A stretch of 37,916 nt of DNA from Peptococcaceae bacterium (GTDB taxonomy: Bacteria; Bacillota; Desulfitobacteriia; Desulfitobacteriales; Syntrophobotulaceae): contig WRII01000026.1 of assembly GCA_009782825.1 (NCBI GenBank), forward strand, positions 1 through 37,916, in the 5' to 3' direction. Positions within the stretch are counted from its first letter, which is position 1. Every line of letters begins with the position of its first letter. Of this stretch, positions 24,333 through 32,688 are shown one piece after another. The notes under the pieces were generated by a model, which saw only the letters and a list, made by a program, of their open reading frames with translations, was not told where the DNA came from and made no database searches. The translations under genes were made by a program, and so were the position numbers.

Positions 24333-26719
24333 TGCAAAGGATTTACCTCGATATTTAGAGCCACGCCTGCCGCCGCATTCGACCCGTAAAACCTTTCCAC
24401 ACCCCCATGCACTATTTTCCGCAGCCACACAACCCTCTTCCCTTTCACCAATATTTGCCAACGAAAACTATTGCGCACTTTGCTCACCACCGCCGGAGCC
24501 GGTCCAAGAATCTGCACATCCCGCACATCTTGGGGACATCCCTCCAGATATCCCCTCAACGCAGCCGCCAACTCCTGAGCTCCGCGCGCCACATGCTCCT
24601 CCTGCTCATGCAACACCGTCACCCTGATAAAATGCGCAAAAGGCGGATACATCGCCCCATGCCGAAAAGCAATCTCATCCCGAAAAAACCGCCGATACTC
24701 ATAATCCGCCACATCCCTCAGCACCCCGTCCTCCGGCATATACGTCTGCACAATCACCTCCCCCGGCTTCCTGTGCCGGCCCGCCCGGCCCGCCACCTGA
24801 GTCAGCAATTGAAACGTCCTCTCCCGGGCGCGAAAATCAGGCATATTCAGCAGCGGATCCGCCAGAACAACGCCCACCAACGTCACCTCGGGAAAATCAA
24901 GCCCCTTAGCCAGCATCTGCGTTCCCACCAAAATATCCGCCTCCCGCCGGCGAAACGTTTCCACAATGCGCGTCCCCCGGCCCCGGCCCTCCGCCGCATC
25001 CGTATCCAGCCGCAGCACCCTCGCCGCCGGAAAATGCGCCGCCACCTCCTCCTCCAGGCGCTGAGTTCCCTGGCCAAAAAACTTCAGATAAATACTGCCG
25101 CATTCCGGACAATGATGTTCCACACTCCCCCGATGATCACAGTAATGACACCGCAGCATCTGGTTCTGACTGTGATACGTCATCGCCACATCACAGTTGG
25201 GGCACTTCGCCACATACCCGCATTCCCGGCAAAAAACATAAGTCGCATACCCGCGCCGGTTCAGAAAAAGAATACACTGCTCCCCCCGCGCCAGCCGTTC
25301 CCCCACCCCTTCCACAAGTTTTTGGGAAAAGATGCTCTTATTCCCCCGGGCCAATTCCTGAGCCATATCCACAATATGAACCCGAGGCAGCACCTGCCGG
25401 CCAAAACGCTCCGTAAGCTCCACAAGCTCTATCTTCTCAAGCTGGGCCAGCGCATAACTCTCCACAGAAGGCGTTGCGCTTCCCAGCACCACCACACCCC
25501 CGCTCCGGCGGACACGCCACCGGACCACATCCCGAACATGGTACTTCGGATTCTCCTCCTGCTGGTAAGCACTGTCATGCTCCTCATCCACAATAACAAT
25601 CTCCAGATCCGCCAGCGGCGCAAACACCGCCGAACGGGCGCCAATGACAACCTTAACCTGACCCGCCAGAATCCCGGCCCAAATCCTCTGCTTATCCGCA
25701 GCCGACAATTTAGAATGAACAACCGCCGCCCCATCGCCAAAATCAGCCAAAAAATACCGCGCTACCTGAGACGTCAGAGAAATCTCCGGCACCAGAACAA
25801 TAGCCCCCCGCCCCCGGGAAACCACGTCAGCCACCAGGGCACGATACACCAGAGTCTTCCCACTTCCCGTCACCCCGTGCAGCAGCATGGTTTCGCCTAT
25901 TCCAGACTTCACACCGCGCTCCAAGCCGCTCAAAATAGCCTGAACCGCCTCCTGTTGAGCCGGTGTCAACTGGGCAAAAATCCCGCGGAACAAAGCCTTG
26001 TTCTCTTCTCTCGCGGTATCCTCCCTCGCGGTATCTTCCCTTCCGGAGACTTGTCCCTTTTCAGGCAATATTTCTGTGCCCTGTCCATTTTGTCCATTGC
26101 CCGAGACTCGAATCTCCCACCGCAGCACTCCCAAGCCCGCCAGCTGTTCCACCAGCTGTTCCACATTCTTCACGATGGTTATGTTAGTGGGCACACCCTG
26201 CTCCCGTAAGCGCATATAGTAAACATTGACCGGTAGTCCTCCGCGCCGTGCCCGCAGCAAAACCTTGACCGCCAAGAACGCATCTGGTTGAGACTCACGC
26301 CACTCTTTGACATCCTCCAGAGTCACCTGAGGAATAGCCCACTTTTCCACTTTATGCCGCCAAAAAGGCCACACCGCATGCAGACTCTGGGCAATTGGAC
26401 ACATCGTCGTTTCGGCCATCCAGAAAGCCAACTCCAGGAGTTCCCCGGGCAGAATACTCTGCCGCTCCAAGATCTCTGAGACCGGGCGCAACACAACATC
26501 CTGAACCTCTGGAGGCACAGTATCCGACACATAAGCTACCATCCCACGAACCTGACGGCTCTTCAGGGGAACCAGAACCGTCATCCCCACCTCAACCGGC
26601 ATCTCCCGCGGGATACTGTATGTATAAACCCGATCTAAGCGTCGATTAGCGACATCCAGCAAAACATGAGCATACTTTACGTCTTCATAATCTCCATGGA
26701 TAAAGTTGATATTGTTCAA
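24329..26719 (-). CDS. priA: Primosomal protein N' (replication restart helicase)
   Basis: A 796-residue DNA helicase that reloads the replisome at stalled forks. It has the N-terminal 3'-DNA-binding domain ('YAHVLLDVANRRLDRVYTY'), Walker A GVTGSGKT, the DEEH box, and ATPSVES. Zinc cysteines are grouped as CRECG, CPNC, CHYC and CPEC. VGTQMLAKGLDFP and the late QVAGRAGR are also present. A low-complexity insert between the N-terminal part and helicase core (about residues 205-240) carries two 15-base repeats encoding REDTA. The start is probably TTG at 26719 behind GAGGGGAAG; no ATG fits better. The stop lies in a dispersed repeat. Firm identification. Confidence 0.95.
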   Translation of the reverse strand: MNNINFIHGDYEDVKYAHVLLDVANRRLDRVYTYSIPREMPVEVGMTVLVPLKSRQVRGMVAYVSDTVPPEVQDVVLRPVSEILERQSILPGELLELAFWMAETTMCPIAQSLHAVWPFWRHKVEKWAIPQVTLEDVKEWRESQPDAFLAVKVLLRARRGGLPVNVYYMRLREQGVPTNITIVKNVEQLVEQLAGLGVLRWEIRVSGNGQNGQGTEILPEKGQVSGREDTAREDTAREENKALFRGIFAQLTPAQQEAVQAILSGLERGVKSGIGETMLLHGVTGSGKTLVYRALVADVVSRGRGAIVLVPEISLTSQVARYFLADFGDGAAVVHSKLSAADKQRIWAGILAGQVKVVIGARSAVFAPLADLEIVIVDEEHDSAYQQEENPKYHVRDVVRWRVRRSGGVVVLGSATPSVESYALAQLEKIELVELTERFGRQVLPRVHIVDMAQELARGNKSIFSQKLVEGVGERLARGEQCILFLNRRGYATYVFCRECGYVAKCPNCDVAMTYHSQNQMLRCHYCDHRGSVEHHCPECGSIYLKFFGQGTQRLEEEVAAHFPAARVLRLDTDAAEGRGRGTRIVETFRRREADILVGTQMLAKGLDFPEVTLVGVVLADPLLNMPDFRARERTFQLLTQVAGRAGRHRKPGEVIVQTYMPEDGVLRDVADYEYRRFFRDEIAFRHGAMYPPFAHFIRVTVLHEQEEHVARGAQELAAALRGYLEGCPQDVRDVQILGPAPAVVSKVRNSFRWQILVKGKRVVWLRKIVHGGVERFYGSNAAAGVALNIEVNPLH

Positions 26720-26782
26720 CTTCCCCTCATCTCCTTAGCCAGCAGTGATTCTGGTGCACTCAATACTGAATAATATAAATAT

Positions 26783-26800
26783 CGGCGCACACGTGCGCCG
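26783..26800. other. Perfect inverted repeat in the priA leader
   Basis: CGGCGCAC (26783-26790), AC, GTGCGCCG (26793-26800): an eight-base stem. It lies between the priA promoter and start, so the priA mRNA would fold here. On the plus strand it is followed by TTTCTTATTTTCC, so it could also stop plus-strand transcription. Confidence 0.6.
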
Positions 26801-26834
26801 TTTCTTATTTTCCTATTATTCAATATGAATTATT

Positions 26835-26863
26835 ATTATACTGTACCCTTAGCGCAAATGCAA
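26835..26863 (-). promoter_or_regulatory. Promoter of priA
   Basis: On the minus strand TTGCAT (26863-26858) is followed after 17 bases by TATAAT (26840-26835), about 115 bases before the priA start. Confidence 0.6.
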
Positions 26864-26979
26864 AACATGTGTACCTATCAACCCGTTTCCCATCTCAATC
26901 TCAAACCCCAGCACAACAAAACACTCAGTAAAATAAGCTTCCACTATTTATGATCATATCATTAGTCAACATCTTAATA

Positions 26980-27053
26980 TGGCAGGGGATGTAGGAATCG
27001 AACCCACACTCACGGTTTTGGAGACCGTTGTTCTACCTTTAAACTAATCCCCT
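26980..27053 (-). tRNA. tRNA-Trp (CCA anticodon)
   Basis: A full cloverleaf of 74 bases including an encoded CCA end. The acceptor stem is AGGGGAT/ATCCCCT with discriminator G. The anticodon arm is ACGGT-CTCCAAA-ACCGT with CCA in the loop, and the T arm is GTGGG-TTCGAAT-CCTAC. A perfect consensus promoter lies just upstream. Confidence 0.96.
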
Positions 27054-27066
27054 AGGCACGCTCATA

Positions 27067-27095
27067 ATTATAACTAATCCTTTTACTGCTGTCAA
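27067..27095 (-). promoter_or_regulatory. Consensus promoter of tRNA-Trp
   Basis: On the minus strand TTGACA (27095-27090), 17 bases, TATAAT (27072-27067): both boxes perfect, about 14 bases before the tRNA 5' end. Confidence 0.8.
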
Positions 27096-27135
27096 TGACC
27101 CGCGATGCGGTGATGTGATGCGGTGAGAAAACATC

Positions 27136-27152
27136 TTAGGGACTGTAACTAA
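27136..27152 (+). repeat. Dispersed repeat copy E
   Basis: TTAGGGACTGTAACTAA; supplies the TAG stop of the GrpB-family gene on the minus strand (27151-27149). Copies E and F are direct repeats flanking that gene. Confidence 0.8.
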
Positions 27153-27724
27153 ATAACTTTGTTGATTGGGATGTTATTGATAATTTCTTGAATAATTGCA
27201 GTCTTGGCATCTGCATAATCCTGCACATATCTCCACGTATGCTGAGAAAGCTCACGTTTTACCTTCTCATACCGATCCCTATCATCATCATGGCTTCGCA
27301 GCCAATTACGGAAACGGAGCATCTGTTCGATCTCAGGTGTGTTCTCGCTGAAAACATGCAGGTTAACAGACACACTGCAGCGTCCCCTTAATAAACGGTG
27401 TTGAAACCAGTCCGGCTCCCGTATATGCAATGTATAGCCAATCAACTCCAAGTCTGGAACATAGGACACTTCATCAGAGGAATCAACGACAACAAGCAGC
27501 ACGTCAATAATGGGCTTGGCACTTAGTCCCGGTACGGAAGTGGATCCAACATGATATATGTGCACCGCTCTGTTTCCAAGGGCGATACGGATCCTGTCCG
27601 CTTCCTGCTCAAACAGGACAGGCCAGAGCGGATTGTACTCTTCAAGCACAATTTTCCCATTATGCAGTTCCTGTTTAGAGGTGACAGCGTCGGCCTTAAA
27701 GGTGACCGTATCTCTATTATCCAT
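27149..27724 (-). CDS. GrpB/UPF0157 family protein (nucleotidyltransferase fold)
   Basis: A 191-residue protein of the GrpB family, which has a nucleotidyltransferase-like fold with no established substrate. Family motifs seen are EEYNPLWPVLFEQE near the start, HVGSTSVPGLSAKPIIDVLL (the GS-x-D active-site-like segment), VNLHVF and a late RFRNWLRSHDDDRDRYEKVKREL. AGGCGGAG lies before the ATG at 27724; the frame is open six codons further. It stands alone between two direct copies of the dispersed repeat, next to a tRNA gene, which suggests a mobile or recently acquired segment. A second, diverged GrpB domain is part of the large fusion at 33456. Confidence 0.9.
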   Translation of the reverse strand: MDNRDTVTFKADAVTSKQELHNGKIVLEEYNPLWPVLFEQEADRIRIALGNRAVHIYHVGSTSVPGLSAKPIIDVLLVVVDSSDEVSYVPDLELIGYTLHIREPDWFQHRLLRGRCSVSVNLHVFSENTPEIEQMLRFRNWLRSHDDDRDRYEKVKRELSQHTWRYVQDYADAKTAIIQEIINNIPINKVI

Positions 27725-27815
27725 ATAAGCTCCGCCTTTCAAGCGTGTCTATTTACAAGTTTAACAGTCCAGAGCAGAGCGGGCAAGAATTTCTTCCCAA
27801 GCCGGGCGCACCAAT

Positions 27816-27832
27816 TAAGGGACTGTAACTCA
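27816..27832 (+). repeat. Dispersed repeat copy F
   Basis: TAAGGGACTGTAACTCA, same orientation as D and E, in the 250-base interval between the GrpB-family gene and the DegV gene. The rest of that interval holds only a weak promoter-like segment and the hairpin below. Confidence 0.72.
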
Positions 27833-27943
27833 GTGTTGCAGCCCTCCCCAGTCTTCTCACCTTCTCACCAAAACCCTTGCATTTGATGAAACAATTGCGC
27901 ATACTATTACTGCGGCCATTTAACATGGCAAAAAATATAGAAA

Positions 27944-27959
27944 AGGCGGGAACCCGCCT
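27944..27959 (+). promoter_or_regulatory. Hairpin before the DegV ribosome site
   Basis: AGGCGGG, AA, CCCGCCT: a seven-base GC stem ending a few bases before the AAAGGGGTG ribosome site of the DegV gene. Pairing could affect mRNA stability or translation. It has no U-tract, so it is not a plain terminator. Confidence 0.5.
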
Positions 27960-27975
27960 AAAAGGGGTGTTTATA

Positions 27976-28875
27976 ATGAACTCATTTAGCATTGTGGTTG
28001 ACTCAAATTGTGATTTGCCTCCTGAATATATCCAAGAACACGGTATTGAGGTGCTGTCCATGCCTTTTGACTTGGACGGCCGGGCTCATGATTTAGGATA
28101 CTGGCAGGAAATCTCCGCCAAGGACTATTATGACGCGTTACGCAACGGCAGTGTCGCCAAGACATCACAAATCAATCCCGGATTATTTACATTATCTTTC
28201 ACGGAATATGCCCAACAGGGGAAAGACGCGCTGTTTCTTATTCTCAGCAGCGGCCTTTCCAATACATACCAGAGCGCACTGGTTGCCCTGTCGGAAGTTA
28301 AAAAGCTCTCTGAATGCGCCATCTATCCCATCGACAGCCTGAGTGCCACAACAGGACACGGCCTTCTGGTGATGCAGGCTGTGAAAAAACGTGAGGAAGG
28401 CTGGTCGGCTGCTGAAACAGCGGCTTGGTTGGAAGAGAAAAAGCATAGCTGCCTGGCATTTTTCACGGTGGATGATCTGATGTATCTGCATAGGGGCGGA
28501 CGCCTCAGCAAACTTTCGGCCATCGCCGGATCGGTACTGGGCGTTAAACCTGTTTTGAATTTTGCCCCTGACGGAACCCTCAATCTCAAAGAAAAAGTGC
28601 GTGGCAGAAAAGCGGCGCTGGAGCTGATGACCAGCCAGTTAAAACGCAGCCTCAATCCTAATACCGAGCTGGACACCGTCCTGATCACCCATACCGATTG
28701 TCTGCAGGATGCCCAGGTATTAGCCGATATGGTTAAGGCTGCTGTTGCCGTGCGCCATGTCATCATCATGATGATGGGGCCAATCATTGGAGCACACCTT
28801 GGCCCCGGCGCGGTTACACTCGTCTTTGAGGCAGATATGACCCGGGAAGAATATGAGAAGCGGTTTTATGCGTGA
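27976..28875 (+). CDS. DegV family fatty acid-binding protein
   Basis: A 299-residue DegV-family protein. The family binds fatty acids; members related to FakB hand them to the FakA kinase. It starts with a typical SIVVDSNCDLPPEYI strand, then KTSQINPG, SSGLSNTYQSA, FTVDDLMYLHRGGRLSK and VKPVLNFAPDG, and ends with a MMGPIIGAHLGPGAV segment. All are family hallmarks and the length is typical. ATG at 27976 follows AAAGGGGTG; a reading frame 33 codons longer has no ribosome site. No FakA gene is nearby. An inverted repeat (GAGAAGCG at 28855 and CGCTTCTC at 28880) spans the stop codon. Confidence 0.94.
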   Translation: MNSFSIVVDSNCDLPPEYIQEHGIEVLSMPFDLDGRAHDLGYWQEISAKDYYDALRNGSVAKTSQINPGLFTLSFTEYAQQGKDALFLILSSGLSNTYQSALVALSEVKKLSECAIYPIDSLSATTGHGLLVMQAVKKREEGWSAAETAAWLEEKKHSCLAFFTVDDLMYLHRGGRLSKLSAIAGSVLGVKPVLNFAPDGTLNLKEKVRGRKAALELMTSQLKRSLNPNTELDTVLITHTDCLQDAQVLADMVKAAVAVRHVIIMMMGPIIGAHLGPGAVTLVFEADMTREEYEKRFYA

Positions 28876-28940
28876 AGAACGCTTCTCATCATCACCCATA
28901 GCCAATACCTCTTTTCATACTGTGTAAAATCGATCTTTGG

Positions 28941-29516
28941 CTATGCCTTATCAGGGTTCGCGAGATCACTCAGACCCGCGAATACCTCCGCCAGATCTAT
29001 TGTGCAGCCCGGCAACACATGAGAAGACATTATAGCATCTTTAGGCCAAGCAGAAGTTATATATTTTCCATTTTCATTTATATGAATATTCACTGTTTGG
29101 GTGACAGGATCCACGATCCAATACTCGCGAACACCGGCCTGAAGGTATGTGTTGAACTTGACTACACGATCATGAGATCCCGAAGACGGCGACAATATTT
29201 CTACCACCAGGTCGGGGGGACCCTGGCAGCCTTTTTCATCAAGTTTCGCACTGTCGCAAACCACCAGAATATCAGGCTGGACAACAGTATCGTCCCCCTC
29301 ATCTGCATTGAGCCGAACATCAAAAGGAGCCATATAAACCTCACATGGGTTACCCTTTAGAAAATTATACAATTGATTGAATAAGGCTCCACTGATGCGT
29401 TGATGGGTCCTGGAAGGCGCCGTCATCATATAGGGGATGCCATCAATCAGTTCACAGCGGATCGTCTCATCCCATGTCTTGTAGTCCGCATAAGTGTAAT
29501 GTTTATTTCGCACCAT
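28941..29516 (-). CDS. Uma2 family endonuclease-like protein
   Basis: A 191-residue protein of the Uma2 (DUF820) family, with a PD-(D/E)xK nuclease-type fold and unknown biological role. Motifs are YTYADYKTWDE, CELIDGIPYMM, TAPSRTHQRISG, VQPDILVVCD, PPDLVVEILSPSS (catalytic D and E) and KFNTYLQAGVREYWIVDP. The start at 29516 gives the usual family beginning. The frame is open to 29582, but that extension contains a TGCTATAAT element ten bases or less before the ATG, so transcription may start nearly at the start codon. If the longer frame from 29582 is used, the gene would follow the P-ATPase by 23 bases. Confidence 0.88.
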   Translation of the reverse strand: MVRNKHYTYADYKTWDETIRCELIDGIPYMMTAPSRTHQRISGALFNQLYNFLKGNPCEVYMAPFDVRLNADEGDDTVVQPDILVVCDSAKLDEKGCQGPPDLVVEILSPSSGSHDRVVKFNTYLQAGVREYWIVDPVTQTVNIHINENGKYITSAWPKDAIMSSHVLPGCTIDLAEVFAGLSDLANPDKA

Positions 29517-29517
29517 A

Positions 29518-29532
29518 TGGGTATTATAGCAT
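29518..29532 (-). promoter_or_regulatory. Extended -10 element abutting the Uma2 start codon
   Basis: On the minus strand TGCTATAAT precedes the ATG by only about seven bases. The expected transcription start would fall at or beside the ATG, implying a leaderless message. No TTGACA-like -35 is seen. Coordinates approximate. Confidence 0.4.
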
Positions 29533-29605
29533 ACTTTGCTATCTTCATCGCTGATACAATCTGATACAATCGCTTTTTCCATTCACTCACTTCACCGGCT
29601 CGACT

Positions 29606-32431
29606 TTACCGGCTCGACTTTACCGAACGGCGCCCCACTGCCACAGCCCCTTTCCCGGTCTGATTTCTCCACATCTGGGCAATCCCGAAAATGACCGTCG
29701 GCGCCAGAGACACGATGAGGATGAGCCCCCACTGCCAGCCATAAAGGGCCGTCGTTTTAAACGCCTCTTGCAGCAGCGGATGATAGAGCACCGCCAGCTG
29801 CATAACGAAGGAAACCGCGACCGCTCCCACAAGCCACAGATTGGAAAAGGGATTGATTTCAAAAATCCCTTTGGTTTCCGACCGGCATTCAAAAACATGC
29901 CACAATTGAGCCATCACCAAGGTCGTAAACGCCATGGTCCGCGCGGTCAGCAGATCCACTCCATACCACAGAGCCAGCACAAAAACCGCTAAGGTACTCA
30001 ATCCGATCAGCACGCCGCGAACAGCGATTTTTTTGCCCAACCCCCGGCCAAAGATGCTTTCCTGAGGATCCCGGGGCGGCCGGCGCATGGTATTCTCCTC
30101 AGCTTTTTCCAATCCCAGCGCGATCGCCGGCAATCCGTCCGTCACCAAGTTCACCCACAAGATCTGAATCGCTAACAGGGGCAGCGGCAGCCCCACCAGC
30201 ACCCCGATAAACATCGTCAGCACCTCACCAAAATTACAGGCCATCAGATAGCGGATGAATTTGCGGATATTATCGTAAATCCCCCGCCCTTCCTCCACCG
30301 CTGCCACAATAGTGGCAAAATTATCATCCACCACCACCATATCCGAAGCTTCCTTGGTCACATCCGTGCCGCTGATCCCCATCGAAATCCCAATATCCGC
30401 TTCCTTAACCGCCGGCGCGTCGTTAACGCCATCCCCTGTCATAGCAACAATTTCCCCATTGGCTTTAAACCCCCGTACAAGGCGGATCTTATCCTGAGGC
30501 GCCACCCGGGCAAAAACCCGTACATCCCGAATCTGCCGGGCCATTTCCTCATCATCCATGCGGTTCAACTCGGCGCCGGTCAGAACTGTGTCCTTCCGGC
30601 CTCCTAAAATCCCCAGATCCTTTGCCACAGCCCGAGCTGTCAGTTTATGATCCCCCGTGATCATCACCGGCTGGATCCCCGCCGTTTTGCAGAGAGCAAT
30701 GGCCTTCTGAGCACTGGGCCGGGGAGGATCGATCAGACCCATCAGCCCAAGGAAAATCAGATCTTTTTCCTGATCCTCCGGCCTTTGGGCCATTCCCCCA
30801 TTCCGGGCTGTTCCCTCATCCGGAACCATCCGTTCCGCTACCGCCAACACGCGCAGCGCCTGGCGCGCCATGTCATTGTTCACCTGAATGATCTGCTTCC
30901 GGCGTTCCGGCGTCAACTCCATCACACCCTTTTGGGTCAGCTCCCATTTGCACAGATCCAGCATGACATCAGGCGCCCCTTTGGCATAGGCCATCCATGT
31001 CCTCTTCTGGCGGTACACCACCATCATCCGTTTGCGTTCAGAGTCGAAAGGGATTTCCGCAATACGTTCTTCATCCCGTTCCATTTCCTCGCGCCAGATC
31101 CCGGCTTTGGCCGCCGCCACCAGCAAAGCTCCCTCCGTAGGATCCCCTTCCACGCTCCAGGCCCCTTTCCCCTTCTTGTCTTTGTCCCGGAACAGTCCGG
31201 CCCAACGCATGCCTTTGCGGGTCAGCACAGAATTGTTGCACAGGGCCGCGCCTTTGAGCAGTTCCTGCAGAACCTCTTCCTTGCGGCTGTAGGGATCCGC
31301 CCCTTCAAAAGTCCCTTTTGGGTCATAGCCCTGTCCGCTGACCGCAATATGTTTCCGGTCGCAATAGATCCGTGTCACCGTCATTTCATTTTGAGTCAGG
31401 GTCCCTGTTTTATCCGAGCAAATCACCGTCGCACAGCCCAAGGTTTCCACCGCCGGCAAATGACGGATCACAGCCTTCCTCTTCACCATGCGCTGTACGC
31501 CAATAGCCAAAGCCACTGTCACAATGGCCGGAAGCCCTTCCGGGATCGCCGCCACCGCCAGAGACACCCCGGCCATGAACATCTTGGCGAATCCCTCTCC
31601 CTGGATCAGGCCCGTCAGCACCACCACCAAACACGCCCCCAGGCTCAAGGCCACAAGCCATTTACCCAGCTCGGCCAGGCGTTTTTGCAGTGGAGTCTGT
31701 TCCTCCTCAACCTGCTGCAGCATGCTGGCAATGGTCCCCATCTCCGTCTCCATGCCCGTTCCCACCACAACGCCTATCCCACGCCCATGAACCATCACAG
31801 TGCCCATAAACCCCAGATTTTTTCTGTCCCCTAAGGCCAGATACTCATCTTCCAAAGTCCGGGTATGCTTCTGCACAGCTTCCGATTCTCCGGTCAAAGC
31901 CGACTCTTCCACCTTGGCGTTGATGGTATGTAGCCAGCGCACATCCGCGGGAACCCGGTCTCCCGCCTCCACCAAAACAATATCTCCCGGCACAAGCTCC
32001 GCCGCCGGAATGCGCATCTCGTATTTTTCCCGGCGCACCAGAGCCTCCGGCGACGTCATGCTGCGCAGGGATTCCATAGATTTTTCCGCGCGGAATTCCT
32101 GGACGAACCCCAAGATGGCATTAAGGAGAAGAATCGCTAAAATCGTAACCGCGTCCGCCACTTCGCCTAAGAGGCCGGAAACCAGCGTGGCTCCCACCAG
32201 CACCATCACCATGAAATCCTTAAACTGCCCCAGAAACATGAAAACCGGGTTAACGCCCTTCTTTTCCGTCAAAACATTGTGGCCGATTTCCACCAGCCGG
32301 TGGCCCACCTCATGCTCGTCCAACCCTCTGTCAGGATCCACATCAAGCATGCCACAGATTTCTTCCGGACTTGATGTGTGCCAGATCGGACACGGCTGCT
32401 CGGGTATTTGCGGACTCGTTTTCTGCCCCAT
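29606..32431 (-). CDS. P-type calcium-transporting ATPase (type IIA)
   Basis: A 941-residue cation pump with about ten membrane spans. An N-terminal cation-ATPase domain precedes the actuator domain with TGES, the ion-binding VAAIPEGLP in span 4 and the phosphorylation site CSDKTGTLTQNEMTV. KGAPDVML follows in the nucleotide domain, MTGDGVNDAPAVKEADIGISMG in the hinge, and NLVTDGLPAIALG in span 6 with the Asn and Asp typical of calcium sites. This layout matches SERCA-like bacterial Ca2+ ATPases that export calcium. The start at 32431 follows GGAGGGGGG at 11-12 bases; an ATG 14 codons upstream lacks a ribosome site. The ion is inferred from motifs. Confidence 0.94.
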   Translation of the reverse strand: MGQKTSPQIPEQPCPIWHTSSPEEICGMLDVDPDRGLDEHEVGHRLVEIGHNVLTEKKGVNPVFMFLGQFKDFMVMVLVGATLVSGLLGEVADAVTILAILLLNAILGFVQEFRAEKSMESLRSMTSPEALVRREKYEMRIPAAELVPGDIVLVEAGDRVPADVRWLHTINAKVEESALTGESEAVQKHTRTLEDEYLALGDRKNLGFMGTVMVHGRGIGVVVGTGMETEMGTIASMLQQVEEEQTPLQKRLAELGKWLVALSLGACLVVVLTGLIQGEGFAKMFMAGVSLAVAAIPEGLPAIVTVALAIGVQRMVKRKAVIRHLPAVETLGCATVICSDKTGTLTQNEMTVTRIYCDRKHIAVSGQGYDPKGTFEGADPYSRKEEVLQELLKGAALCNNSVLTRKGMRWAGLFRDKDKKGKGAWSVEGDPTEGALLVAAAKAGIWREEMERDEERIAEIPFDSERKRMMVVYRQKRTWMAYAKGAPDVMLDLCKWELTQKGVMELTPERRKQIIQVNNDMARQALRVLAVAERMVPDEGTARNGGMAQRPEDQEKDLIFLGLMGLIDPPRPSAQKAIALCKTAGIQPVMITGDHKLTARAVAKDLGILGGRKDTVLTGAELNRMDDEEMARQIRDVRVFARVAPQDKIRLVRGFKANGEIVAMTGDGVNDAPAVKEADIGISMGISGTDVTKEASDMVVVDDNFATIVAAVEEGRGIYDNIRKFIRYLMACNFGEVLTMFIGVLVGLPLPLLAIQILWVNLVTDGLPAIALGLEKAEENTMRRPPRDPQESIFGRGLGKKIAVRGVLIGLSTLAVFVLALWYGVDLLTARTMAFTTLVMAQLWHVFECRSETKGIFEINPFSNLWLVGAVAVSFVMQLAVLYHPLLQEAFKTTALYGWQWGLILIVSLAPTVIFGIAQMWRNQTGKGAVAVGRRSVKSSR

Positions 32432-32585
32432 AATAGAAATAACCCCCCTCCCCTGTGTACGAGTTATCTTCATCGCTCATTTGTACATGCTATTCAGGCT
32501 TGTCTTTAAAAAGACCTGCCAGGCACAATTTGGCAAACCTCCGCATTTTGAGGCACTGAGGCGGCGCCCGGCACACTTTGAGATA

Positions 32586-32614
32586 TTGACAAATTATGAG
32601 TATTATGCTAAAAT
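32586..32614 (+). promoter_or_regulatory. Promoter of the 256-residue membrane protein gene
   Basis: TTGACA (32586-32591), 17 bases, TAAAAT (32609-32614) preceded by TGC, that is both a perfect -35 and an extended -10. The P-ATPase side of this interval shows no comparably clear promoter. Confidence 0.7.
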
Positions 32615-32688
32615 GATGGCAAAAAACTGAACGTGTGTATCGCTTGATGTGTATAAAATCATTATCATATTTTATGAGGGGGAGTATT

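Noticed and set aside
24407-26209. 600-codon plus-strand open frame opposite priA
   Set aside because: Composition rich in His, Pro and Arg, no family motif, fully antisense to a certain gene; a shadow of GC-rich codon use.
26783-26800. Hairpin called as terminator of the tRNA-Trp gene
   Set aside because: On the minus strand it is followed by ATATTTATATT rather than a U-run and lies downstream of the priA promoter, so a leader hairpin is at least as likely.
30647-31834. 395-codon plus-strand open frame opposite the P-ATPase
   Set aside because: Antisense shadow; His/Pro/Arg-rich with no recognisable domain.
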